From: Micromonosporaceae bacterium KJ-029 | GTDB lineage: Bacteria; Actinomycetota; Actinomycetes; Mycobacteriales; Micromonosporaceae | Length of the DNA stretch: 64,000 nucleotides | Reading direction: 5' to 3' | Assembly (NCBI GenBank): GCA_005402585.1 | Contig: BIFP01000068.1 | Span: 555,923 to 619,922 of the forward strand | Part shown: in pieces, positions 14,618-23,563 of the stretch | Layout of the letters: every line of letters begins with the position of its first letter | How positions within the stretch are numbered: the first letter of the stretch is position 1 | Notes under the pieces: model-generated | Database searches by the model: none | The model's input: the letters and a program-made list of their open reading frames with translations, nothing else | What the model was told of the DNA's origin: nothing | Made by a program: the position numbers and the translations under genes

Positions 14618-17600
14618 GTGTCGGTCACCGATGACATGCGGACGGAGTCGTTCCCCGGCGGCGGGCAGCCATCCGGCCCGGCGCCGCGCGACGGTCAGTT
14701 CGACAAGACGCCACCGCAGGACGTGGCCGCCGAGCAGTGCGTCCTGGGCGGCATGCTGCTGTCCAAGGACGCCATCGCCGATGTCGTCGAGATCCTCAAG
14801 ACCAACGACTTCTACCGGCCGGTGCACGCCACCATCTTCGACACCATCCTGGAGATCTACGGCCGGGGCGAGCCGGCCGACGCGATCACCGTCGCGGCGG
14901 CCCTGGCCGACTCCGGCGACCTGGCTCGGGTCGGCGGCGCACCGTACCTGCACACGCTGATCGCGAGCGTGCCGACCGCCGCGAACGCCGCCTACTACGC
15001 GCGGATCGTCAGCGAGCGCGCGGTGCTGCGGCGACTGGTCGAGGCCGGTACCAGGATCGTCCAGCTCGGCTACGGCACCGCGGGTGGTGGCAGCCGCGAC
15101 GTCGATGACATCGTCGACCTGGCCCAGCAGGCCGTCTACGACGTGACCGAGCGACGGGTCAGCGAGGACTTCGCCGTTCTCGCCGACATGCTCCAACCGA
15201 CCCTCGACGAGATCGAGGCGGTCGGTGCCCAGGGCGGCGTGATGACCGGCGTACCCACCGGCTTCACCGACCTGGACCGCCTGCTAAACGGCCTGCACGC
15301 CGGGCAGCTGATCATCGTCGCCGGCCGGCCAGGTTTGGGCAAGGCGCTCGCGCTGGACACACCCCTGCCGACTCCGACCGGCTGGATCACGATGGGCGAG
15401 GTGCAGGTAGGCGACCAGCTGATCGGTTCGGACGGGCGGCCGACCACGGTTACACACGCCTTCGAGGTACGCCATAACCGCCCCTGCTACGAGGTCGAGT
15501 TCTCCGACGGCTCAATTGTTGTCGCCGATGCCGAACATCTTTGGACGACGACCACTCGGGCGTCGCGCCGCCAACAGGTCGAGACACGGCCGCGCTACCA
15601 GTGGGATGCCCCATCACGCGCCAAAGCGGCAGCCGCACACCGAACCATCACCTCCGCCCCCGATCGGCTCGTCACGTACCGAGAAGCCGTAGAGATTGCC
15701 GGGTCTGAGTTCCGGAACGTCCTGCATGTCGTGGCTGCCAAGGTCGGCATCGCCGGCACGGTCGAACATCCTCGGGCCGTCACCACCGAGCACATCGCCG
15801 CGACGCTGCGGCATCCGGCTGATGGGCGCGTGAATCACGCGGTGGCCAATGCTCGGCCACTGTCCCTTCCTGCCCGGGACGACTTGCCTGTCCCCCCGTA
15901 CACCCTCGGGGTGTGGTTGGGCGACGGGCACTCCACAGGTGCCCGGTTCACGTCGGCGGACCCGGAAATCGCCCAGTACGTCGAGGACGACGGTTTCGTG
16001 ATCACCCCGGGGAGCGGAATCTACTCCTACGGCATCAAGCTGCCGCCGCTGGAGCCGCTCGGCAAGCGTGGCTGCATCGTCCGTGGTTCGTTCACGGGGT
16101 TGCTCCGGGCCGCAGGTGTTCTGAACAACAAGCACATTCCGCAGCCCTACCTCCGAGCATCGGAGGAGCAGCGACGGGAGCTGCTGTCCGGACTGCTCGA
16201 CACCGACGGTACCGCCGCGCCAGCCGGACACGTCCAATACACCACCACCTCAGAGCGGTTGGCCGCAGATGTGTACGAGCTTGTCGTCAGCCTGGGCTAC
16301 CGATGCTCCGTCAACCGCAAGAGAGTCAACGGACGCGCTCCGGAAAGGTCGACTGCTTTCACGCTGAACTTCTCGACCTCGGACGAAGTGTTCCGGCTGA
16401 GTCGGAAGCGAGAGTCCCACGCGAAGCGCCGGCACCCGGCCGGCCGCGCGGGTACTCGATCCCGCTACATCGTGGATGTGCGACCGGTGCCGAGCGTCCC
16501 GGTGCGGTGTGTGGCGGTCGACAACGAGGATCATCTCTACTTGGCCGGTCGGTCGATGATTCCTACGCACAACAGCACGGCGAGCATGGACTTCGCCAGG
16601 AACGCGGCTATTCGGGCGAACCAGGCGTCGGCGATCTTCTCGCTGGAAATGAGCAAGGTCGAGATCGTGATGCGTCTGCTCTCGGCCGAGGCGCGGGTGC
16701 CGCTGCACGTGCTGCGCAGCGGGCAGCTCTCCGACGACGACTGGACGAAGCTGGCCCGCTGCATGGGCGAGATCAGCGAAGCTCCGCTGTTCGTGGACGA
16801 CACGCCGAGCATGAACCTGATGGAGATCCGGGCCAAGGCGCGCCGGCTCAAGCAGCGGCACGACCTGAAGCTGATCGTGGTCGACTACCTCCAGCTGATG
16901 ACCTCTCCGAAGCGCACCGAGAGTCGGCAGCAGGAGGTCGCGGACCTGTCCCGTGGCCTGAAGCTGCTGGCCAAGGAGGTTGAGTGCCCGGTCATCGCGG
17001 TCAGTCAGCTGAACCGTGGCCCGGAACAACGAACCGACAAGCGACCGCAGCTGTCTGACCTGCGCGAAAGTGGCTGTCTGACAGCGGATACGAGGCTCAT
17101 TCGGGCCGACGACAACTCCGAGGTCACGCTTGGGCAACTCATGGCCGATGGTGCGAGAGACATTCCCGTCTGGGCGCTTGACGAGAGCTTGCGGTACACG
17201 CCGCGAACGATGACGCACGTCTTCCCGAGCGGCCATCGGGAGGTGTTCCGGTTGACGCTGGCGTCGGGCAAGCAGGTCGACGCGACGGCCAACCATCCGT
17301 TCCTCACCTTTGCGGGCTGGATCCCGCTCGGTGAGTTGACCCCTGGGACGCGTCTTGCGACGCCTCGGCACGTACCCCCACCCCTGGCCGTCCGACCCAT
17401 GCCTGAGGAAGAGGTGGTGCTCCTGGCACACCTGCTGGGCGACGGTTCGTTCGTACGACGGCAACCCATTCGGTACGCGAGCATCGACGAAGCGAACCTG
17501 CAGGCGGTGTCGGAGGCTGCGAAGTACTTCGGCGTCACTGCTGTACGCGACGACTACCCGGCAGCGCGGGTCACGACTCTTCGGCTCCCCGCTCCCTACC

Positions 17601-18535
17601 GGCTTGCTCGGGGGCGGCGGAATCCGATCGCCGAGTGGCTGGAAGGATTCGGGCTTTTCGGACTCAGGTCGCACGAGAAGTTCGTGCCGCAACGCGTGTT
17701 CGGCCTCCCCAAGGAGCAGGTCACTCTCTTCCTTCGGCATATCTGGGCGACCGATGGATCAGTCCACGTCAACAAGTCCGGCCGTGGTGGCCGCGTCTAT
17801 TTCTCGTCGACCAGCCGGCGACTGTTGGAGGATCTCTCCCGCCTACTGCTCAGATACGGCATCACCGCTCGTCTGAAGACCGTGCCGGTGGCCAGATATC
17901 GCCCGCAGTACACCCTCGACATCTCCGGACGCGACGACCAACTGCGGTTCCTGCGCGAGATCGGTGTGCACGGGGACAGGTCGGCGAAGTGCGACGCCCT
18001 CCTTGCCGTCCTGGTAGATACCACCAGCAACACCAACGTCGACACCGTGCCGCGTGAGGTCTGGGACCGGGTCCGCGAGATTCTGGTCGAGAACGGCATG
18101 AGCCACCGTGACTTCGCCAAGGCAATCGGCACCCAGTTCTGCGGGAGCACGCTCTGGAAGCATGCACCGAGCCGTTCCCGGCTGGCGAACATCGCCCGGA
18201 TCCTCGACGCCGCCGACCTCGACCTGCACGCCACGAACGACATCTTCTGGGACGAGATCGTGTCCATCGAGTCGATCGGTGAGCAGGATGTCTTCGACGC
18301 GACAGTGCTCGGTACGCACAACTTCGTCGCCAACGGCATCGCCGCCCACAACTCGATCGAGCAAGATGCCGACGTTGTCATACTTCTGCACCGCGACGAC
18401 TACTACGACAAGGAGTCGCCCCGGGCCGGGGAGGCGGATTTCATTGTTGCCAAGCACAGAAATGGCCCGACCGACACGGTGACCGTGGCCGCCCAACTTC
18501 ACCTGTCGCGATTCGTGGACATGGCCATCGTCTGA
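14618..18535 (+). CDS. dnaB: Replicative DNA helicase DnaB with two inteins
   Basis: The precursor has 1305 residues; the spliced helicase would have 469, a normal DnaB length. Exteins are residues 1-242, 653-819 and 1246-1305. The N-terminal primase-binding domain (PPQDVAAEQCVLGGMLLSKD) leads to the RecA-like ATPase. Walker A is GRPGLGK then S653-T after splicing; VVDYLQLM is Walker B and SQLNRGPEQRTDKRP a DNA loop. The GTG at 14618 has GGAGG 8 nt upstream; a GTG at 14603 would add five residues. Position after rplI matches M. tuberculosis, whose DnaB also has an intein. Both inteins must splice for helicase function, since one cuts the ATP-binding loop. Confidence 0.97.
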   Translation: MSVTDDMRTESFPGGGQPSGPAPRDGQFDKTPPQDVAAEQCVLGGMLLSKDAIADVVEILKTNDFYRPVHATIFDTILEIYGRGEPADAITVAAALADSGDLARVGGAPYLHTLIASVPTAANAAYYARIVSERAVLRRLVEAGTRIVQLGYGTAGGGSRDVDDIVDLAQQAVYDVTERRVSEDFAVLADMLQPTLDEIEAVGAQGGVMTGVPTGFTDLDRLLNGLHAGQLIIVAGRPGLGKALALDTPLPTPTGWITMGEVQVGDQLIGSDGRPTTVTHAFEVRHNRPCYEVEFSDGSIVVADAEHLWTTTTRASRRQQVETRPRYQWDAPSRAKAAAAHRTITSAPDRLVTYREAVEIAGSEFRNVLHVVAAKVGIAGTVEHPRAVTTEHIAATLRHPADGRVNHAVANARPLSLPARDDLPVPPYTLGVWLGDGHSTGARFTSADPEIAQYVEDDGFVITPGSGIYSYGIKLPPLEPLGKRGCIVRGSFTGLLRAAGVLNNKHIPQPYLRASEEQRRELLSGLLDTDGTAAPAGHVQYTTTSERLAADVYELVVSLGYRCSVNRKRVNGRAPERSTAFTLNFSTSDEVFRLSRKRESHAKRRHPAGRAGTRSRYIVDVRPVPSVPVRCVAVDNEDHLYLAGRSMIPTHNSTASMDFARNAAIRANQASAIFSLEMSKVEIVMRLLSAEARVPLHVLRSGQLSDDDWTKLARCMGEISEAPLFVDDTPSMNLMEIRAKARRLKQRHDLKLIVVDYLQLMTSPKRTESRQQEVADLSRGLKLLAKEVECPVIAVSQLNRGPEQRTDKRPQLSDLRESGCLTADTRLIRADDNSEVTLGQLMADGARDIPVWALDESLRYTPRTMTHVFPSGHREVFRLTLASGKQVDATANHPFLTFAGWIPLGELTPGTRLATPRHVPPPLAVRPMPEEEVVLLAHLLGDGSFVRRQPIRYASIDEANLQAVSEAAKYFGVTAVRDDYPAARVTTLRLPAPYRLARGRRNPIAEWLEGFGLFGLRSHEKFVPQRVFGLPKEQVTLFLRHIWATDGSVHVNKSGRGGRVYFSSTSRRLLEDLSRLLLRYGITARLKTVPVARYRPQYTLDISGRDDQLRFLREIGVHGDRSAKCDALLAVLVDTTSNTNVDTVPREVWDRVREILVENGMSHRDFAKAIGTQFCGSTLWKHAPSRSRLANIARILDAADLDLHATNDIFWDEIVSIESIGEQDVFDATVLGTHNFVANGIAAHNSIEQDADVVILLHRDDYYDKESPRAGEADFIVAKHRNGPTDTVTVAAQLHLSRFVDMAIV
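15344..16573 (+). mobile_element. DnaB intein 1, in the Walker A loop, class 3 with LAGLIDADG endonuclease
   Basis: 410 residues (precursor 243-652) between Lys242 and Ser653. It begins ALALDTPLPTPTGW: residue 1 is Ala, not Cys or Ser. Block B has EHLW (W309), block F VRCVAVDNEDHLYLAG (C631) and block G MIPTHN (T650, N652). Trp, Cys and Thr at these places are the signature of class 3 inteins, where the block F cysteine starts splicing. Endonuclease motifs LGVWLGDG (430-437) and LLSGLLDTDG (522-531) are intact, so it may still home. The DNA looks less GC-biased at third positions than the flanks. Confidence 0.88.
17075..18352 (+). mobile_element. DnaB intein 2, class 1 with LAGLIDADG endonuclease
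   Basis: 426 residues (precursor 820-1245) after LSDLRESG and before SIEQDADVVILLHRDD, the site also used by the M. tuberculosis DnaB intein. It starts with Cys820 (CLTADTRLI) and ends GIAAHN then Ser, so standard splicing is expected. Block B is ATANHPFLT. Endonuclease motifs are LLAHLLGDGS (from 935) and a second near 1040 (HIWATDGS). A helix-turn-helix-like part, MSHRDFAKAIGTQF, lies before the C-terminal splicing block. Confidence 0.92.
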
Positions 18536-18587
18536 CTGGCGAGTGACCGGGCCAGCCGGCGTGGCGGCCCGGTCGGCGCGAAAGGGC

Positions 18588-18971
18588 TCAGCCGAACATG
18601 TCGTCGAGGAAGCTCTTGCGCTTCTTGCGCCGGTAGTGCCCGTGGTAGCCGTAGTGCTGCTGCCCGTGGCCGTACGCCGGTGCCGGCGCCGGGTAGCCGT
18701 GTGGCGGGGGCGGCGGTACGGCGCCGTAGCCCGGCTGGTGCGGGGCGGGCGCGGGCGGAGGCGGGTAACCGCCTGGCTGGGTGACATGCTGGGCCGGCTG
18801 GGGGGCGGGCGGGGTTTGTTGCGCGCTCCAGTTGGCCTCCGCCTCGAACAGCTTCTCCAACTCGCCGCGGTCGAGGAAGATGCCCCGGCACTCGCCACAC
18901 TGGTCGATGACGACGCCACTGCGTTCGTACTGGCGCATTTCTCCGTGACACTTGGGACAGGTCAGGCTCAT
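18588..18971 (-). CDS. TFIIB-type zinc-ribbon protein
   Basis: 127 residues. The first 50 have CPKCHGEM and CGECRGIFLDRGEL, the two CxxC pairs and following helix of the zf-TFIIB family. The rest is a Pro/Tyr/Gly/His-rich tail ending in the basic RRKKRKSFLDDMFG. The short tail motif at the end recurs in actinobacterial members. I took the ATG at 18971; a GTG one codon upstream is possible. Function is unknown; probably a protein- or nucleic-acid-binding accessory factor. Convergent with dnaB. Confidence 0.85.
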   Translation of the reverse strand: MSLTCPKCHGEMRQYERSGVVIDQCGECRGIFLDRGELEKLFEAEANWSAQQTPPAPQPAQHVTQPGGYPPPPAPAPHQPGYGAVPPPPPHGYPAPAPAYGHGQQHYGYHGHYRRKKRKSFLDDMFG

Positions 18972-18993
18972 CACCCGAAGGTACCTGGTCGGC

Positions 18994-19626
18994 TCACGCG
19001 GTGGCGGTCAGCGCCTCCGTGACCTCCTCGTCGGAGACCTCGTGGAAGTCGTCGTAGTACGCCCCGACCGCGCCGAAGGTGGGCGGTCGCTGCGGGCAGA
19101 TCACCTCGTCGGCCTCGGCGACCAGCATTTCGTACGCCTCCTGGGAGCCGACCGGGACGGCGACCACGACGCGGCGGGCGCCGAGGTGACGGGCGACCTG
19201 GACGGCCGCACGGGCAGTCGCCCCGGTGGCCAGCCCGTCGTCGACGATCACCGCAGTGCGTCCGGCCAGGTCCAGCGGGGGCCGGCCGGCCCGGTAGAGC
19301 TGCTCGCGGCGGTCCAGTTCCGTCTGTTCCCGCTGTTGGACGCTGGCGATGTCGTCGGGGCCGAGTTGGCTGGCGACCACGTCGTTGAGCACGCGTACGC
19401 CGCCGGGGCCGAGTGCCCCGAAGGCCACCTCGGGAGCCCACGGCATGCCGAGCTTGCGGACCACCAGCACGTCCAGCGGTGCGCCGAGGCGTTCGGCGAG
19501 GACCCGGGCCACGGGTACGCCACCGCGTACCAGGCCGAGCACGACGACGTCCGATTCGCCGGTCAGGGCGGTGAGTCGGTCGGCGAGCACCCGGCCTGCC
19601 TCGGTGCGGTCGCGGTAGGTGGTCAT
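18994..19626 (-). CDS. Phosphoribosyltransferase family protein
   Basis: 210 residues starting MTTYRDRTEAGRVLADRL. The PRPP loop VIVDDGLATGAT (about 120-131) is intact, and RGGVPVA and RKLGMPWAPEVAFGAL fit the large actinobacterial group of predicted type I phosphoribosyltransferases. The real base substrate is unknown. Its ATG overlaps the stop of the upstream membrane protein by 4 bp, implying coupled translation. Confidence 0.9.
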   Translation of the reverse strand: MTTYRDRTEAGRVLADRLTALTGESDVVVLGLVRGGVPVARVLAERLGAPLDVLVVRKLGMPWAPEVAFGALGPGGVRVLNDVVASQLGPDDIASVQQREQTELDRREQLYRAGRPPLDLAGRTAVIVDDGLATGATARAAVQVARHLGARRVVVAVPVGSQEAYEMLVAEADEVICPQRPPTFGAVGAYYDDFHEVSDEEVTEALTATA

Positions 19627-20969
19627 GTCCTCAGGTCTACGCCCTGCGGGCGGTCTTCGCTCGCCGGTTGCCGGATTCGGGGAACGCGGAGCGCGGGTGC
19701 CCAGACGTCGAGCGCGGGTGCCCAGAGGAGGAACGCGATCGGGTACAGCAGGTAGCCGAACCGGGTGGTGGGCATCAGCAGGATCGCCACGAGCAGCCCG
19801 TACCCGCAGACCAGCGCGGCGGCGGGGGCGGTGCGTGGCGGACGGCGGGTGAGCCAGACGGCGATCACCAGCCCGGCGGCGAGCAGCAGCGCGGCCGCGA
19901 CGGCTCGACCGGCCGGCAGCATCGCCGCGATCAGTTGCCCGGGGAACGGTGACTGGGCCGGGCTGGAGACCAGGCCGTGCCCGAGCGGGAACCGCAGCAC
20001 GTTCTCCACCAGCGCCTCGTGGTCGACGAGTACGGCGGGCAGCAGCGCGGCGGCGGGCAGCCCGAATGCGCCGGCCGCGACCCGCAGGCCGGCCCGCCGG
20101 GTGAGACCCCAGATGACCAGCACCGCGGCGACCGGCCAGGCGAAGAGCTTGAGCGCTCCGGCCAGCCCGACGGCGATGCCGGCCCAACCGGGACGCGCGG
20201 TCGCGGCGAGCGCGAGCGCCAACAGGCAGAGCGCGAGTACAGGCAGGTCGTCCCCGCCGGTGGCCAGCGTCAGCGCGCAGAACGGCAGCACGGTGGCGGC
20301 CTGCGCTGCGCGCAGCAGGGCAGCGTCGTGCCCGGGCGACCCGGCGCCGGCCGCGTGTCGTCGCAGGACGCGGAGGGCGAGGACGAGGGCCAGCGCGGTG
20401 CCGACGGCAAACCAGATCCGGGCGTCGGTCCACCACGCGTCGACGACTGCACGGGGCAGTCCGAACAGTGCCATCCCCGGCTGGTACGGGGTGTAGCCGA
20501 GCAGTTGGTCGCCGGAGGGCAGTGCGGCGATGGCGTCCGGTCCCAGGTATGGCGTGCCGGTCTCGAGCAGTCGCCGCCCGGACTCCTCGACGACCACTAC
20601 CTCCTCCTGTGCCCGGTCGGTCCGTCCGGCCGCACGCTGCACGCTCTGTGTGATCAGGGGGAGCAGGACGGCCCCCGCCCAGGCGAGGGCGGTGACCAGC
20701 CAGCGGGCCGGCAGCCCGGCCAGGTTGGACCTGGGTCGCCTGCGCCGGACGAGGAGTTGACCTGCGGCGGCGAGCGCGGCGGCGAGGTAGCCCAGCGCTG
20801 CGATTCCGCCCCAGGCGCGGTGCGGAACGAGGGTGGAGGTGGCGGCGGTGACCGCGGCGAAGGTGGCCGAGACGGCGTAGAGGCCGAGGTCGAGGGTGAG
20901 TCCGCCAGCGACGCGGTCGAGCCGGTGCCACCACCCGTGGCGGCGGTCGGTCGGGGCGGTGGTGCTCAT
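19623..20969 (-). CDS. GT-C type membrane glycosyltransferase-like protein
   Basis: 448 residues with about ten hydrophobic segments, starting MSTTAPTDRRHGWWHRLDRV. An outer loop (QEEVVVVEESGRRLLETGTPYLGP) and the AVGLAGALKLFAWPVAAVLV helix resemble GT87/DUF2029 proteins that use polyprenyl-phosphate sugars. I chose the ATG at 20969; longer forms add a non-homologous Arg/Gly stretch. Overlaps the phosphoribosyltransferase by 4 bp. Whether the two act together, for example in decaprenyl-phosphate-ribose metabolism, is only a guess. Confidence 0.8.
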   Translation of the reverse strand: MSTTAPTDRRHGWWHRLDRVAGGLTLDLGLYAVSATFAAVTAATSTLVPHRAWGGIAALGYLAAALAAAGQLLVRRRRPRSNLAGLPARWLVTALAWAGAVLLPLITQSVQRAAGRTDRAQEEVVVVEESGRRLLETGTPYLGPDAIAALPSGDQLLGYTPYQPGMALFGLPRAVVDAWWTDARIWFAVGTALALVLALRVLRRHAAGAGSPGHDAALLRAAQAATVLPFCALTLATGGDDLPVLALCLLALALAATARPGWAGIAVGLAGALKLFAWPVAAVLVIWGLTRRAGLRVAAGAFGLPAAALLPAVLVDHEALVENVLRFPLGHGLVSSPAQSPFPGQLIAAMLPAGRAVAAALLLAAGLVIAVWLTRRPPRTAPAAALVCGYGLLVAILLMPTTRFGYLLYPIAFLLWAPALDVWAPALRVPRIRQPASEDRPQGVDLRT

Positions 20970-20982
20970 CGAGGCAAGTGTG

Positions 20983-23487
20983 TCAGGCCGGCTGGTGCCG
21001 CCCCCGGGCCCCCTGCCGGCGGGTCGGCGGCAGCCGGACCACCGCGCCAGCGTCGTGCAGCGCGACCGCGAGGATGCCCGGCCGGCCACCGACGCCGCGC
21101 TGGAGCGCCGCGAGCAGCGCCCCGGCGGCCAGCGGGCGGGCGAAGAGATGGCCCTGGCCGGCGGTGCAGCCGAGTTCCCAGAGGGCGCGGCGCTGTGCCT
21201 CCTGCTCCACCCCCTCGGCCACCACGGCCAGGTCGAGACTGCGACCGAGATCCAGGGTGGAGCGGATGATGGCGGCGGCTTCGGCGGAGGACTCCATCGC
21301 GGTCACGAAGCTGCGGTCGATCTTCAGCTCGTGCACCGGGATCCGGGAGAGCAGCGACAGCGAGGAGTAGCCGGTGCCGAAGTCGTCCAGTGCGAGTCGG
21401 ACACCGGAGTCGCGTAGCCGGGTGAGCACCTGGTCGACCACGTCGAGTTGGCTGAGGGTGAGGGTCTCGGTCAGCTCCAGGACGAGCCGGTCGGGCGACA
21501 GGTCGTGGGCGCGCAGGCGGGCCAGCACCGAGCCGGGGAACCGGGCGTCGAGCAGGCTGCGCGGAGAGACGTTGACCGCCACCGGGACGTCGAAGCCGGC
21601 GTCGCGCCAGGTGCCGGCGGCGATCAGTGCCTGGTCGAGGATCGCCTCGGCGAACGCGGGGAGCAGCCCGGAGCGCTCGACCGCCTCCAGGAAACGCAGT
21701 GGATCGATCATGCCGTGGGTGGGGTGGCGCCACCGGGCCAGGGCTTCGGCGGCGATGACCTCGCCGGTGCCGAGGTCGACGATCGGTTGGAAGTTCACGG
21801 TGAACTCGTGATCGGCGACCGCGCGGGGCAGTTCGCCGCCGAGGGTGAGGCGGCTGAGGTCGGCGGTGTCCCGGGCCGGTGCGTAGGTGGCGATCCGCTG
21901 CCCGGCCCGCTTGGCCTGGTACATGGCGACGTCCGCCCGGCGCAGCAGCTCGGCCATGCCTCCGGTGGCGGGCGCGGCGGCGATGCCGCCGCTGGCCTCG
22001 ACGCTGATCCGCATGCCGTCGAGGTCGAACGGTTCGTGTAGCGCCGCCAGCAGCGTCTCGGCCCGGTGCGCGGCCACCGCGGGGGCGGGCAGGGCCCGCA
22101 GGAGTACGGCGAACTCGTCGCCGCCGAGCCGGGCGACCAGGTCGTCCGCCCGGGCGGCGGCGCGTAGCCGCTCGGCGACCTTCACCAGCATCTGATCGCC
22201 GGCGGCGTGGCCGAGGGTGTCGTTGACCTCCTTGAAGTGGTTCAGGTCGATCAGCACCAGGGCGGTGACCCCGTCGGCGTGCCGGTTGTGCAGCTGTTCG
22301 TTGCCCTGGTCGAGCAGGTGGCGCCGGTTGGCCAGCCCGGTCAACGCGTCGTGCGCTGCGGCGTGGGCGTGGGCCTGCGCCACCCGGGCCAGTTCGGCGT
22401 ACGCCTGGGCGTTGCGTACGGCTGTGCAGAGGGCCGAGGCGAAGGTGTGCAGCGTGTACCGCTCCCGCTCGGAGAGCTGTACCGGTCCCTGGAAACGCAG
22501 CCGCAGCATGCCGACGTCGACCGACTTGTCGTGCCCTTCGAGACGGGCGGGTACCACGGCGCCCTGCATGGTGGGGGCCTCGTCGGCCGGCCCGTCGTAG
22601 GTGATGCCGTCGGCGTTGCCCCGGACGAGGCGAGCGGCGTCGCGTAGCTCGATCTCCACCTCGTCGGCGGAGAACAGTTCGGCGGCTTGGGTGACCGCGG
22701 TGGTGAGGACCTCGTCAAGTTCGACGACGTTGAGCGCGTCCGTGGTCTGGGCGAGTCGCTGCCACACCTGCTGCTCCGTGCGGGCACGGACTCGTGAGGA
22801 GTAGAGCAGGTGGAGGCTGAGTACCAGCGGCGGCACCGTGAGGAGCAGCCGGATGTCGACGTTGATGATCAGGACCGTGCCGATGATGACGACGAGGCGG
22901 GTCAGGGCCGCGGTGACGCGGAGATCCCAGTCCTCGCGAAACAACGTCCGCAGTGAGGTACCGGTGGCGATGGCGATGACCGGCAGGGCGACAAGTTCGT
23001 CGACCAGTACGGCAGCCAGGTAGGCGACAGCCAGCGGCACGACTGTCTGGGCGATGTCCGAGCCGTTGGCCGGCCACTCGAACACCTGCAGGACCAGCCC
23101 GGCAGCGGTGGCGACGAGCATGTTCTTGCCGATGCCGAAGGCTCGCTTGAGGGGTGTTCCCCGAGCCAGGGTCGTGGCGATCGCCACGCCGAAGCCGGTC
23201 GCCAGAATCACCACGGGGGCGGGTGCCACGGCCAAGCCGATCACGATAGCCGTTTCGGTCCAGGCGATGTCGTGGTTGGTGGCGCGGATCCGGACCCGCA
23301 CCTTGACCACGAAGCCGACCGCAACCAGAGAGATCAGCGCTGCCCAGACGACCGTGGCCTCTCTAGCACCATAGTTCGGCAGGTGCGCGATGGAGACGGC
23401 TCCGGCCAGACCGGCCGAAATGACGACGAGACCGACTAGCGGCAGTAGCCGCTGATCGGTCCCGGTCTGTCGTCTCTGCGGAGTCAA
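20983..23487 (-). CDS. Membrane-bound GGDEF-EAL cyclic-di-GMP enzyme
   Basis: 834 residues. About six membrane helices (15-220) form the sensor, then a GAF-like part (235-370), GGDEF (390-545) and EAL (565-805). GGDEF is intact (RLGGDEFAVLL) with an RADD inhibitory site five residues before it. The EAL domain has AEALARWRHP, NVSPRSL, LDDFGTGYSSL, KIDRSF and AEGVEQ, so both synthesis and breakdown of c-di-GMP are possible. The start is a TTG at 23487 with weak GGGGAC upstream; no ATG or GTG fits better in frame. A palindrome at 23531-23563 lies 44 bp upstream. In actinomycetes c-di-GMP controls development through BldD. Confidence 0.93.
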   Translation of the reverse strand: MTPQRRQTGTDQRLLPLVGLVVISAGLAGAVSIAHLPNYGAREATVVWAALISLVAVGFVVKVRVRIRATNHDIAWTETAIVIGLAVAPAPVVILATGFGVAIATTLARGTPLKRAFGIGKNMLVATAAGLVLQVFEWPANGSDIAQTVVPLAVAYLAAVLVDELVALPVIAIATGTSLRTLFREDWDLRVTAALTRLVVIIGTVLIINVDIRLLLTVPPLVLSLHLLYSSRVRARTEQQVWQRLAQTTDALNVVELDEVLTTAVTQAAELFSADEVEIELRDAARLVRGNADGITYDGPADEAPTMQGAVVPARLEGHDKSVDVGMLRLRFQGPVQLSERERYTLHTFASALCTAVRNAQAYAELARVAQAHAHAAAHDALTGLANRRHLLDQGNEQLHNRHADGVTALVLIDLNHFKEVNDTLGHAAGDQMLVKVAERLRAAARADDLVARLGGDEFAVLLRALPAPAVAAHRAETLLAALHEPFDLDGMRISVEASGGIAAAPATGGMAELLRRADVAMYQAKRAGQRIATYAPARDTADLSRLTLGGELPRAVADHEFTVNFQPIVDLGTGEVIAAEALARWRHPTHGMIDPLRFLEAVERSGLLPAFAEAILDQALIAAGTWRDAGFDVPVAVNVSPRSLLDARFPGSVLARLRAHDLSPDRLVLELTETLTLSQLDVVDQVLTRLRDSGVRLALDDFGTGYSSLSLLSRIPVHELKIDRSFVTAMESSAEAAAIIRSTLDLGRSLDLAVVAEGVEQEAQRRALWELGCTAGQGHLFARPLAAGALLAALQRGVGGRPGILAVALHDAGAVVRLPPTRRQGARGRHQPA

Positions 23488-23530
23488 ACGTTGTCCCCAT
23501 TCGTCACCGAGGGGCTGCGCTCCGCAAGCG

Positions 23531-23563
23531 TACTTCTACTGACGCTTGAGTCAGTAGGAGTAC
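23531..23563. promoter_or_regulatory. 14-bp inverted repeat between GGDEF-EAL and SARP genes
   Basis: GTACTTCTACTGAC (23531-23544) pairs with GTCAGTAGGAGTAC (23550-23563) with one mismatch and a 5-nt spacer. It lies 44 bp upstream of the GGDEF-EAL start. The 432-bp gap up to 23919 is A/T-richer than the window and has no convincing gene, so it should contain both divergent promoters. The palindrome is a probable repressor or activator site. Confidence 0.55.

Noticed and set aside
20983..23487. Degenerate GGDEF or EAL domain
   Set aside because: Both signature motifs, the inhibitory RxxD site and metal-binding residues are intact, so there is no sign of degeneracy.
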